The notes under the pieces: model-generated
What the model was told of the DNA's origin: nothing
What the model saw: the letters and a program-made list of their open reading frames with translations, nothing else
Databases searched by the model: none
Position numbers and translations under genes: made by a program
Source: Acidobacteriota bacterium
Lineage (GTDB): Bacteria; Acidobacteriota; Blastocatellia; Pyrinomonadales; Pyrinomonadaceae
Assembly: GCA_003222835.1 (NCBI GenBank)
Contig: QHXE01000279.1
Span: forward strand, 1 to 5,401
Reading direction: 5' to 3'
DNA length: 5,401 bases
Shown here: piece by piece, positions 1 to 5,401 of the stretch
Numbering within the stretch: position 1 is the stretch's first letter
Layout: every line of letters starts with the position of its first letter

Positions 1-348
1 TTCAATTGCAAGCTCGACGCTACGAAGACAAATGAATAGCAAATGCATTTCATAACCCGAAGACCTTAATCGCTTAATCCATGGCGCGTATGAGCGCGCA
101 GCCAATGTAGTTTCAAAAGCGAAGCTTTGACTTTGTTCGGAAAGTTCGTGAAGTCTTCGCAGCATAATACGTCCCGCTTCGATCGCAACATTCTCTGGTT
201 CGAAAGCGGAAAGGCCTGAAGCGATCGCATCAGCGTTTACAAATGCCGAGGTCCTAAATCGGTCCCGCAAAAGAAAAGGAGCAAGCGTCGTCTTGCCTGC
301 TCCGTTCGGTCCGGCGATGATGATCACTTGCGGCTGTTCGTCACTCAT
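1..348 (-). CDS. Zeta toxin-like P-loop kinase, N-terminal part (cut by window edge)
   Basis: The first 116 residues are visible; the rest lies beyond the left edge. Near the N-terminus is a Walker A loop, GPNGAGKT (residues 13-20), after a hydrophobic strand VIIIA. NAD (38-40) follows, then FETT (78-81). This order (P-loop, an Asp in a NAD-type motif, an E-T motif) is typical of the zeta toxin/AAA_33 family. Characterised zeta toxins phosphorylate UDP-N-acetylglucosamine in the cytoplasm and so block peptidoglycan precursor supply. By family alignment D40 would be the catalytic aspartate and E79 to T81 substrate contacts; that is inference. The ATG at 346-348 is the first start in frame and places the P-loop at the usual distance, but no good Shine-Dalgarno precedes it. 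It lies 48 nt after the peptidase stop, same strand, so co-transcription is possible. No epsilon-like antitoxin gene is seen upstream. Many Gram-negative family members are solitary and of unproven toxicity. Confidence 0.85.
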   Translation of the reverse strand, partial: MSDEQPQVIIIAGPNGAGKTTLAPFLLRDRFRTSAFVNADAIASGLSAFEPENVAIEAGRIMLRRLHELSEQSQSFAFETTLAARSYAPWIKRLRSSGYEMHLLFICLRSVELAIE

Positions 349-396
349 TAGAAATCAACCGCTTTGACTCATAGTCATAAAAGACTGCGCCCTTGC

Positions 397-1569
397 TTAC
401 GCGCGGGCTTCCGCCGTCTTCATCGCCAGCTCGCCGTTAAGTTTCATAATCTCTAAAGTCATCTCGGCGGCGGCGTACATGTCTTTCACGTCGAGCCATT
501 CTTTGACGGTATGGATAGCGCGCATGCCGGTGCCGAGGTTGGCACACTCGATGCCTCTGCGATTGAAGACGTTCGCGTCGCAGCCGCCGCCGGAAGCCAT
601 TGTCTTCACATCCAGGCCCATGCGCGCGGCGGCCTTGATTACCAGTTGGACCACATGTGAGCTGTCGGGAACGTCCATCGATGAATAGTCGCGCTCGATG
701 TGCGATTCGACCGAGGCTTTGGTGGTTTTGCCGGCGACCGTGACTTCGTATTTCGCGGCCGCGTTCTCTAGACATTTCTTCATATGCTCGGTTTGGGCCT
801 CGAGTTTTTCTTCGCTGTGCGAGCGCGCTTCGCCCTTAAGCACGACCAGATTGGGAATGATGTTCGTCGCCATCCCGCCTTGAATTTCCCCGATGTTCGC
901 GGTCGTTTCGTGATCGATGCGGCCAAGCTTCATCGCGACCAAACCTTCAGCGGCGACCTTGATAGCCGAAATGCCTTCTTCGGGTGCGACGCCGGCATGC
1001 GATTCAAGACCATGGATCCTGAATTCCATGTGATTTGACGACGGGCCTTTCGTAAAAAGGAATCCCGGATCATCCGAGTCGAAGACAATCCCGTATTTCG
1101 CTCGGATCTTCGAGACATCGACATTCTTGGCGCCAAGCAAGCCGACTTCTTCACAGATGGAAAAAATTGCTTCGATGGGCGCGCGCGGAATGTTCTGCTC
1201 TTGCAGACAGCGAATGACTTCGATGATTACGGCGCAGCCGCTCTTGTCATCACCGCCGAGCACGGTCGTTTCATCGGTGCGAATGATGTCGCCTTCGATG
1301 ATTGGCTTGACGCCTTCGCCTGGCACGACCGTGTCCATGTGCGCGCTCATCATGATGGGCTCGGCGTCGTGAATCGTGCCCGCGAAGCGCGCAATTACGT
1401 TGCCGGTGTTGCCGGCGACTTTTTCGCCGGCGTCATCAATTTCAACCTGCGCTCCCATTTCTTCACAGTAGCTCTTAATGCATTGGGCGACCTCGCGTTC
1501 TTTTCGCGAGTGACTGTCGATCTGCACAAGTTCGAGCAAAAGATTCTTGATGCGTTCCTGGTTGATCAT
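397..1569 (-). CDS. M20-family metallopeptidase, PepT-like (tripeptidase/aminoacyl hydrolase)
   Basis: This 390-residue protein is full length for the PepT-like branch of peptidase family M20, cytoplasmic di-zinc hydrolases that remove N-terminal residues from short peptides or act on related amides. The metal-site motifs are all present: SAHMDT (H77, D79), GGDDKSG (bridging Asp about D107), CEEVG (E140 general base, E141 ligand), FDSDD (D164/D166) and a C-terminal AIHTVKE (H353). The central stretch, roughly 178-290, including ESHAG (H191) and GGMATNIIPN, is the lid/dimerisation domain; SGGGCDANVFNRRG (327-339) returns to the catalytic domain. The ATG at 1567-1569 has a strong GGAGG four bases upstream. 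The first bases form an ATGA overlap with an open frame coming from the DUF374 side, which suggests ancestral translational coupling. The catalytic set is complete, so the enzyme is probably active. The true substrate cannot be read from sequence; carboxypeptidase-like or acetyl-amino-acid deacylase activity are alternatives within M20. Confidence 0.93.
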   Translation of the reverse strand: MINQERIKNLLLELVQIDSHSRKEREVAQCIKSYCEEMGAQVEIDDAGEKVAGNTGNVIARFAGTIHDAEPIMMSAHMDTVVPGEGVKPIIEGDIIRTDETTVLGGDDKSGCAVIIEVIRCLQEQNIPRAPIEAIFSICEEVGLLGAKNVDVSKIRAKYGIVFDSDDPGFLFTKGPSSNHMEFRIHGLESHAGVAPEEGISAIKVAAEGLVAMKLGRIDHETTANIGEIQGGMATNIIPNLVVLKGEARSHSEEKLEAQTEHMKKCLENAAAKYEVTVAGKTTKASVESHIERDYSSMDVPDSSHVVQLVIKAAARMGLDVKTMASGGGCDANVFNRRGIECANLGTGMRAIHTVKEWLDVKDMYAAAEMTLEIMKLNGELAMKTAEARA

Positions 1570-1677
1570 TCTTCCTCCGAAGGCGTTTCAGGTTCGAGCA
1601 ATCCTACTACATCGAGCCGCGACACGGCGAGCAGTCTTTGCGTCTGAAGGTGGGCCGGAATTTGATATCTGAAATCC
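1566..1677 (-). pseudogene. Probable severed C-terminal tail of the DUF374 acyltransferase gene
   Basis: On the minus strand, directly after the inverted-repeat element, the reading frame used by the DUF374 gene is open for 36 codons. It begins DFRYQIPAHL, passes through LLAVSRLDVVGLL and ends EPETPSEEE, with a TGA at 1566-1568 that overlaps the peptidase ATG (ATGA). No convincing start codon lies inside it, so it is not a free-standing gene. The 156-bp element is a multiple of three, so removing it would join this frame to the acyltransferase at codon 237 and give a protein of about 273 residues. The conserved DUF374 domain ends before this point, so the tail would be a non-family extension. 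An open stretch this short can occur by chance; the frame match and exact overlap make it suggestive, not proven. Confidence 0.45.
1574..1578 (-). promoter_or_regulatory. Shine-Dalgarno of the M20 peptidase
   Basis: Read on the minus strand the sequence is GGAGG followed by AAGA and the ATG at 1569. It is the strongest ribosome-binding site in the window and fixes the peptidase start. It overlaps the end of the truncated upstream frame, as expected for coupled genes. Confidence 0.8.
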
Positions 1678-1833
1678 GTCTCCCTTTGGGAGAGGGTAGG
1701 GTGAGGGCGTAGCGCAGAACATGAGAAAACTCTCTTCCCTCGTTACTGCCGGCTTCAATAAGAAAGAAACTAGGGAGTTGACGTTCCGTCGCTATGCCCT
1801 CACCCCAACCCTCTGCCAAAGGGAGAGGGAGAC
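1678..1833. repeat. 156-bp repeat with imperfect terminal inverted repeats (MITE/REP-like)
   Basis: The left end (1678-1713) and right end (1791-1833) are imperfect reverse complements. Both start GTCTCCC at the outside, contain CCCTTTGG near the tip and GGGTGAGGGC further in, with a few mismatches and a small indel. The right end carries a further local hairpin at 1809-1829 (nine-base arms with one mismatch around an AAA loop); the left end has CTCCC-TTT-GGGAG at 1680-1692. About 77 bp separate the arms, with no transposase coding. Arms of the CCCTCACCC / CTCTCCC type are a familiar sort of dispersed bacterial repeat. No target-site duplication is evident. It lies between two genes on the minus strand, so it could also fold in mRNA as a processing or attenuation structure; no T-tract is present for a classical terminator. 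Confidence 0.75.
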
Positions 1834-2543
1834 TCACCCCGCCATTCTTCGCCTTGCTGATTGATTTGGTCGAGCGCGTGCTGGAGTTCCTCGCGCTTCG
1901 CTTCGAGCACTTCGTCCGCAGCATCAGACGGAACGTAAATCGGCGGCGCGATGATCGCTCGCGCTCGCGTAAATGGCTTCGGCGTCTGAAAACCATCCCA
2001 GCTCTTCTTTGCTTCCCAAAACTTCCGCGCCGTAATCGTGAATGGCAGAATTGGATTGCCGGTCTTTTTCGCGAGCAGGACAGCTCCCATCTTGGCGACG
2101 TAACGCGGGCCTTTCGGGCCATCGATGGTAAAGGCCGTCGGACATCCAGCGCGCATCAGCCGCACCATCTCCACGACCGCTCCGGTGGCGCCACGCGTTG
2201 AAGAACCGCGCGCCGCGCCATAACCGAATCGTTGAATGAAGCGCGCGATATATTCGCCGTCGAAACTCCGCGAAGTCATGACGACTATGCGGCGGCGCCG
2301 CCAAAAATAAGTTGCAAGGAAGACGCGGTTATGCCAGAAAGTGTAGATCGGTATCTTATCGTCGCGCGATGCGGCTTCCCAATTATCCCAGCCTTCGATT
2401 TCAAATTTAATGGTGCGACCGATGAGTTTGATCAGCAGGAAGAAGACGAGATCGGCGGCGCGAATAAGCAGGCGATCCTTCAGCGAATACGAGGAGAGAC
2501 TGGCGAACGTGTAGGCGCGATCGATATTGGACGTCGGTTGCAT
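1800..2543 (-). CDS. DUF374 family lysophospholipid acyltransferase-like protein, C-terminus altered by repeat
   Basis: This 247-residue protein matches the DUF374 group of the glycerolipid acyltransferase superfamily, membrane-associated enzymes thought to move acyl chains onto lipid A-type or phospholipid acceptors. An N-terminal hydrophobic segment (about 26-42) is followed by TFWHNR (H71, likely the catalytic histidine), SRSFDGEYIARF (91-102), ARGSSTRG (111-118), TIDGPKGPR (139-147) and LLAKKTGNPILPF (156-168), the usual family order. The ATG at 2541-2543 was chosen over a TTG at 2609 because the extra upstream codons fall in A+T-rich intergenic repeat; no clear Shine-Dalgarno precedes either. 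Residues 238-247 (SPSPFGRGLG) and the stop are encoded by the 156-bp repeat, so the natural end has been replaced; the catalytic domain is intact. It lies 75 nt downstream of the LpxL-family gene, same strand, so a shared transcript and lipid pathway are likely. The acceptor is unknown. Confidence 0.88.
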   Translation of the reverse strand: MQPTSNIDRAYTFASLSSYSLKDRLLIRAADLVFFLLIKLIGRTIKFEIEGWDNWEAASRDDKIPIYTFWHNRVFLATYFWRRRRIVVMTSRSFDGEYIARFIQRFGYGAARGSSTRGATGAVVEMVRLMRAGCPTAFTIDGPKGPRYVAKMGAVLLAKKTGNPILPFTITARKFWEAKKSWDGFQTPKPFTRARAIIAPPIYVPSDAADEVLEAKREELQHALDQINQQGEEWRGESPSPFGRGLG

Positions 2544-2583
2544 GCGCTGGTGCGGCGAAGAAAATTGAAAATTAGAAATTGAA

Positions 2584-2600
2584 TGCAATTTGCAATTTCG
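2584..2600 (-). repeat. 17-bp repeat copy with AAATTGC heptamers
   Basis: On the minus strand this reads CGAAATTGCAAATTGCA, containing two tandem AAATTGC heptamers. The identical 17-mer occurs on the plus strand at 4496-4512. It lies about 18 nt beyond the stop codon of the LpxL-family gene, inside an A+T-rich spacer (2561-2600) that also holds related AAATT/AATTG words. Confidence 0.7.
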
Positions 2601-2618
2601 GCTTATCAAGATCCCAAA

Positions 2619-3536
2619 TCAATCATAAATGTCTGATTCGCCCGGCGGCCGCGTCTTCCAGCGGCGGTGAATCCACAGCCACTGATCGGGATAACGTCGC
2701 ACGTATTTCTCTACGACGGAAGTAAGCGCCTGCGTCAGACGTCGCACGTCCTCCTCTTCATCGCCGCTGCGAACGATTTTGAGCGGCTCCTCAATTTTAA
2801 GTAAGAACCGTTGCTGTTCTCGATTCCACGGAGCGAAAACGGGCAGCACGTCTGAATTAGTGCGCAGAGCCAGTTTGGCCACCAGAAAGGTTGTCGAAGC
2901 TTTCACGCCAAAGAAGTCAACAAAGATTCCTTCGCGTTCCTGTGTATTCAAGTCAACCAGTATCCCGAGCGTGCCGCCGCTTTGCAGAATCCGAAAGATC
3001 TCGCGCGCGGCTGAGCGCTTGTCGATGGTTCGATTGCCAAGCTGGGTGCGCGCGCGATCGACCAGCGATTCCACTTTCGGATTATCGATCCGGCGCACGA
3101 GAAAGCTCAAAGGACGTCCGAATAGTGACAGGCCGAAACTGGAAAGCTCCCAAGCGCCAACATGTCCAGTGAACAGAATCACGCTACGTCCATTCGCGCG
3201 GGCCGCATCCAGATGCCCGACTCCTTCACATTCGATAATTCGCTTCAAAGCCGGTTGATTTGCTTGCGTAAAGTGGCTGAAAACTCCGAGCAGTCGTCCC
3301 AAGTTTTCGAAACAACCGCGCAGCAAATGGTTCCGCTCGGATGGCGCTAAATCGGGAAATGCCAATTCCAAATTTCGCCGGCCCGTACGACGGAGCCGGC
3401 CACCAAAATAGCACGCCACGGCCGCCATCTTTGCGCCCGTGAACATCGATATCCGCAGAGGCAACCACCCGAAAACCGCCAGCAGAGAACGAGCAAGCAG
3501 GTATTCGAAACTAATCTGTAGCTTGGATTTAATCAT
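2619..3536 (-). CDS. LpxL/HtrB-family lipid A biosynthesis acyltransferase
   Basis: The protein has 305 residues, the normal length for LpxL/LpxM (HtrB/MsbB) enzymes. These inner-membrane late acyltransferases add secondary acyl chains from acyl-ACP to lipid A precursors on the cytoplasmic side. The N-terminus (about 10-45) is hydrophobic and serves as the membrane anchor. GHVGAWE holds the HX4E catalytic pair (H125, E130). LGILVDLN (190-197) and FVDFFG (205-210) match the conserved core, and the C-terminal block QWLWIHRRWKTRPPGE (285-300) is a hallmark of the family. The ATG at 3534-3536 was chosen over a GTG at 3626 because the longer version would read through a heptanucleotide repeat and give an artificial hydrophobic N-terminus; its Shine-Dalgarno is weak. 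It is probably the first gene of a leftward unit with the DUF374 gene. Which acyl position it modifies cannot be told; related enzymes acylate phosphatidylinositol mannosides or ornithine lipids. Confidence 0.92.
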   Translation of the reverse strand: MIKSKLQISFEYLLARSLLAVFGWLPLRISMFTGAKMAAVACYFGGRLRRTGRRNLELAFPDLAPSERNHLLRGCFENLGRLLGVFSHFTQANQPALKRIIECEGVGHLDAARANGRSVILFTGHVGAWELSSFGLSLFGRPLSFLVRRIDNPKVESLVDRARTQLGNRTIDKRSAAREIFRILQSGGTLGILVDLNTQEREGIFVDFFGVKASTTFLVAKLALRTNSDVLPVFAPWNREQQRFLLKIEEPLKIVRSGDEEEDVRRLTQALTSVVEKYVRRYPDQWLWIHRRWKTRPPGESDIYD

Positions 3537-3561
3537 CAGTCGAAGCGATTTAGCGCTGAGT

Positions 3562-3596
3562 GTACAAAGCACCAAGCACAAAATACAAAGCACAAC
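3562..3596. repeat. Tandem heptanucleotide repeat, consensus GCACAAA
   Basis: Five successive 7-base units can be read on the plus strand: GTACAAA, GCACCAA, GCACAAA, ATACAAA, GCACAAC. The array lies between the divergent LpxL-family and anti-sigma-like genes, 25 nt upstream of the former. On the minus strand it overlaps a weak promoter-like pair, TTGTAT (3583-3588) and TACACT (3559-3564), 18 bp apart, so it may contribute to or modulate transcription of the LpxL-family gene. That pair is too weak to call separately. The array resembles the short tandemly repeated repetitive (STRR) heptamers described in cyanobacteria in form, not in sequence. Confidence 0.65.
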
Positions 3597-3619
3597 TCCG
3601 AGAATGGGCAAACCTTTAC

Positions 3620-3648
3620 TCGTCACAACTCTGCGCGTTTGATATATT
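3620..3648 (+). promoter_or_regulatory. Candidate sigma-70-type promoter for the anti-sigma-like gene
   Basis: TCGTCA (3620-3625, four of six matches to TTGACA) is followed after 17 bp by TATATT (3643-3648, five of six matches to TATAAT). Transcription would begin near 3655 and leave a leader of roughly 75 nt before the ATG at 3732. This also argues against the in-frame TTG at 3639 as a start. Based on consensus matching only. Confidence 0.3.
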
Positions 3649-3731
3649 CTGCAACGCGTTCGGCGGTCATTTCGTATGGCAGATTAGGAAAGAGCCTTCG
3701 GCCCGTCTCTCCGCCGCTGAATTTTCAACTG

Positions 3732-4490
3732 ATGATTAAGACCGCACAGGGAACGTGCAGCATTCTCGTTGTCGAAAACAGCGATGACTTCCGCGCCGGC
3801 CTCGCCGATGAACTGCGCCAACTGGGCCACACAGTGACCGCGGCAAGCGAGCGAAGCGAAGGGCTGGTCCTGGAAGACCGAGCCCAGTTCGATCTCTTAG
3901 TGAGCGATCTGGTCAATCAGGGATCGGCTACTGAGCCCGAGATCGTGCGGTCCTTCAAAATGGCTGTGACTAGCTCAGAGGCGAGGCGCGCGATCGCCGA
4001 GCTGCACGACATCATCGAGAAGACTTTTTCGTTCAAGCTGCGGCGTATCGATGCTGCTCAGCCGACCGATCAGATACGCGAGAAGATCGAACTGGAACTG
4101 CCTAGTAATCTGACTTTGATGAATGGCGTGCTTGAATATTTGGTCGACCGGGTGGCTCGACTGGGTTTGATCAAAGTCGAGCAGTCGAATTTGTTTGTCG
4201 CGCTGGATGAAGCTTTCGTCAATGCCGTCAAGCATGGCAATCGAAACGACACGACCAAACTGCTGCGCATCACGGCCGAGTTGTCAGCCCGCGAAGCAAT
4301 CTTCACGGTCGAAGATGAAGGAGAAGGCTTCGACGTATGCGAGATTCCAGATCCGCGCGACTCGGCCAACCTATTCAAGTCGTCCGGGCGTGGCGTCCTG
4401 CTGATCTACAACATCATGGATGAGGTCGAGTACAGTGAACGGGGCACGCGGTTGAGGATGGTGAAACGTCCCGAAGGACTGCGTCCATGA
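3732..4490 (+). CDS. Shortened receiver domain fused to RsbW-like anti-sigma ATPase domain
   Basis: This 252-residue cytoplasmic protein has two parts. Residues 9-60 resemble the first half of a response-regulator receiver: ILVVENSDDF (strand 1 and acidic pocket), a helix with GLADELRQLGHTV, and FDLLVSDL with D59 at the phospho-acceptor position. The middle of a normal receiver is missing; from about 73, VRSFKMAV and AIAELHDIIEKTFSFKL look like its C-terminal end. Residues about 115-250 form a GHKL ATPase domain of the RsbW/SpoIIAB type: N box DEAFVNAVKHGN (159-170), G1 box DEGEGFD (195-201), and G2 region SSGRGVLLIYNIMD (217-230). Such proteins bind ATP and usually sequester a sigma factor or phosphorylate an STAS antagonist; no partner gene is visible here. 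The ATG at 3732 puts the receiver strand right at the N-terminus; a TTG at 3639 would add 31 codons without recognisable content and lacks support. Its divergent orientation from the LpxL-family gene suggests independent control. Confidence 0.87.
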   Translation: MIKTAQGTCSILVVENSDDFRAGLADELRQLGHTVTAASERSEGLVLEDRAQFDLLVSDLVNQGSATEPEIVRSFKMAVTSSEARRAIAELHDIIEKTFSFKLRRIDAAQPTDQIREKIELELPSNLTLMNGVLEYLVDRVARLGLIKVEQSNLFVALDEAFVNAVKHGNRNDTTKLLRITAELSAREAIFTVEDEGEGFDVCEIPDPRDSANLFKSSGRGVLLIYNIMDEVEYSERGTRLRMVKRPEGLRP

Positions 4491-4495
4491 TTTTC

Positions 4496-4534
4496 CGAAA
4501 TTGCAAATTGCAGCAAATTGCGAATTGCAATTGG
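4496..4534 (+). repeat. Tandem AAATTGC heptanucleotide repeat
   Basis: Heptamers AAATTGC at 4498-4504, 4505-4511 and 4515-4521, then GAATTGC at 4522-4528 and a partial AATTGG unit, with a three-base interruption at 4512-4514. Positions 4496-4512 repeat exactly the 17-mer found on the minus strand at 2584-2600. It starts six bases after the stop of the anti-sigma-like gene, in the same sense relative to transcription as the other copy. The rest of the spacer up to 4650 is A+T-rich; no terminator hairpin with T-tract was seen. Confidence 0.7.
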
Positions 4535-4650
4535 AGATAATGGCCGTCTATTTGATATTTTTCATTTTGCAGCAATTTTCAACCTTCAATGTCGCCTTCG
4601 AATAGTAACCAAATTCGCGAATCCAGAACCTCTCGCCGCAAAGTTAGGTA

Positions 4651-5401
4651 ATGTCCGACAAACTTCAGCCTGTCGATCTTGCGGGACAAACCAAAGCTTG
4701 TCTGAGATTTTGGCGCTGGTGGTTACCGCCTGCCGCGTTGTCTCTGATCCTCACCTTAGCTCTTGTCGATCCGTTCATCGGAGATTGGGACGCATTTGAA
4801 TACACCCTCAGCGCGTTGCGTGGCACCCCTTCGTCGATGGCGCTGGGGCGAAGCCTCTTCATCTTTTACAATCACGCGCTCTATTTGTTTGCTCACACGC
4901 TCTTCGGCCTTCCGCCTCACAGAGCTTATTTGCTGTTCAAGTACGTAGTCGTTGCGCAAGGCGCGCTGGCGATCATAGCTTGTTGGGTATTAACTCACGA
5001 TCTGACACGCTCGCGCCATGCAGCAACGATTGCAACTTTGCTGATCGCTTTCTCGCCGGTGTTCATTCTGTACAGCGGCCAGGTAATGACAGACGTACCG
5101 GCCCTGCTGTTAACGACGATCGCGCTAATCATTTATCTGCGCGGGCTCCGACAAAGAAATATCGTGTTAATGATGATTGGAGCAGCGCTACTTGGCGCGG
5201 GCGTGAACCTGCGCGAGACAGTTAGCTTCTATGCGCCGTGGTTGATATTCGCGCCCTTTGTTTGCGGATGGCCCGTAGACCGCAAAACCTTACTGTTGGT
5301 CGCGGCGTCGTCACTGATTTTTCTAATTTGCGCCAGCTCGGCTTTTGGATTCTGGTTTCTTGCCGATCCGAATTATCGCGCGGCCTGGTACGGCTGGCGA
5401 G
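4651..5401 (+). CDS. GT-C membrane glycosyltransferase, GT39/ArnT-like, N-terminal part (cut by window edge)
   Basis: 250 codons are visible and the frame is open to the right edge. The protein starts with a short cytoplasmic stretch (1-25), then a membrane span (about 26-40). The first periplasmic loop begins GDWDAFEY (44-51), with acidic residues where GT-C enzymes keep their catalytic Asp. Further hydrophobic segments lie near 93-115, 124-141, 147-164, 171-187, 193-206 and 212-236. YSGQVMTDVPAL (141-152) matches the second conserved Asp-containing segment of GT39/ArnT/PMT-type proteins, and VNLRETVSFY (185-194) fits the following loop. These enzymes transfer a sugar from a polyprenyl-phosphate donor to lipid A, proteins or other envelope acceptors. 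The ATG at 4651 is the first start after an in-frame TAG at 4644-4646; only a poor AGG precedes it. Family assignment rests on motifs and topology; sugar and acceptor are unknown. Confidence 0.8.
   Translation, partial: MSDKLQPVDLAGQTKACLRFWRWWLPPAALSLILTLALVDPFIGDWDAFEYTLSALRGTPSSMALGRSLFIFYNHALYLFAHTLFGLPPHRAYLLFKYVVVAQGALAIIACWVLTHDLTRSRHAATIATLLIAFSPVFILYSGQVMTDVPALLLTTIALIIYLRGLRQRNIVLMMIGAALLGAGVNLRETVSFYAPWLIFAPFVCGWPVDRKTLLLVAASSLIFLICASSAFGFWFLADPNYRAAWYGWR

Noticed and set aside
365..377. Small inverted repeat TGACT-CAT-AGTCA upstream of the zeta-like gene, as a possible autoregulatory operator
   Set aside because: Five-base arms in one copy are expected by chance; no second half-site or promoter supports it.
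1201..1647. Plus-strand open frame of 148 codons opposite the peptidase
   Set aside because: It is the antisense of a clearly conserved M20 gene and has no domain, ribosome-binding site or independent support.
1809..1829. Rho-independent terminator for the DUF374 gene
   Set aside because: The hairpin is good, but on the minus strand it precedes the stop codon and is not followed by a T-tract; it is better explained as part of the repeat.
1607..2122. Long minus-strand open frame overlapping the DUF374 gene and running through the repeat
   Set aside because: It is out of frame with the conserved acyltransferase, very rich in Arg and Ser, and its downstream part is only the repeat read in another frame.
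2544..2609. Longer N-terminus for the DUF374 protein from a TTG at 2607-2609
   Set aside because: The added 22 codons translate the A+T-rich heptamer-type repeat and carry no family similarity; the ATG at 2543 leaves the domain complete.
3537..3626. Longer N-terminus for the LpxL-family protein from a GTG at 3624-3626, with an apparent signal-like hydrophobic stretch
   Set aside because: The hydrophobic run (VVLCILCLVLCTL) is the translation of the GCACAAA heptamer array; the ATG at 3536 gives the normal family length.
3639..3731. TTG start at 3639 for the anti-sigma-like protein
   Set aside because: It would overlap the candidate -10 element and add 31 codons with no recognisable content before the receiver strand.

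Overview
The window looks like chromosomal DNA of a Gram-negative bacterium of moderate G+C content. The outer membrane is implied by an LpxL/HtrB-type lipid A acyltransferase. The mix of a PepT-like M20 peptidase, a receiver-like/HATPase anti-sigma protein and intergenic heptanucleotide repeats resembles Acidobacteriota (Blastocatellia-type) genomes. That placement is an impression from gene content and repeats only, and no marker gene is present to settle it.

Left part (1-3536), all on the minus strand and read right to left: an LpxL/HtrB-family acyltransferase (3536 to 2619), a DUF374 lysophospholipid-acyltransferase-like protein (2543 to 1800), an M20 PepT-like metallopeptidase (1569 to 397), and the first 116 codons of a zeta-toxin-like P-loop kinase (348, running off the left edge). 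The two acyltransferases probably act on the same membrane lipids. A 156-bp repeat with inverted ends (1678-1833) lies between the DUF374 gene and the peptidase. It supplies the last ten residues and the stop codon of the DUF374 protein. Directly beyond it the same reading frame stays open for 36 codons and stops in an ATGA overlap with the peptidase start. The simplest reading is that a mobile repeat landed in the 3' end of the DUF374 gene and cut off its tail.

Right part (3537-5401), plus strand: a divergent intergenic region with a heptanucleotide repeat array and a plausible promoter; a 252-residue protein joining a shortened response-regulator receiver domain to an RsbW-like ATP-binding domain (3732-4490); a short intergenic region with a second kind of heptanucleotide repeat; and the first 250 codons of a multi-membrane-span GT-C (GT39/ArnT-like) glycosyltransferase (from 4651, cut by the right edge).

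Common thread: several genes concern the cell envelope (two acyltransferases, a membrane glycosyltransferase, possibly a UDP-GlcNAc-phosphorylating zeta kinase). The anti-sigma-like protein is a possible regulator, but no partner is visible. No tRNA, rRNA or CRISPR was seen. No gene-free stretch exceeds 300 bases.
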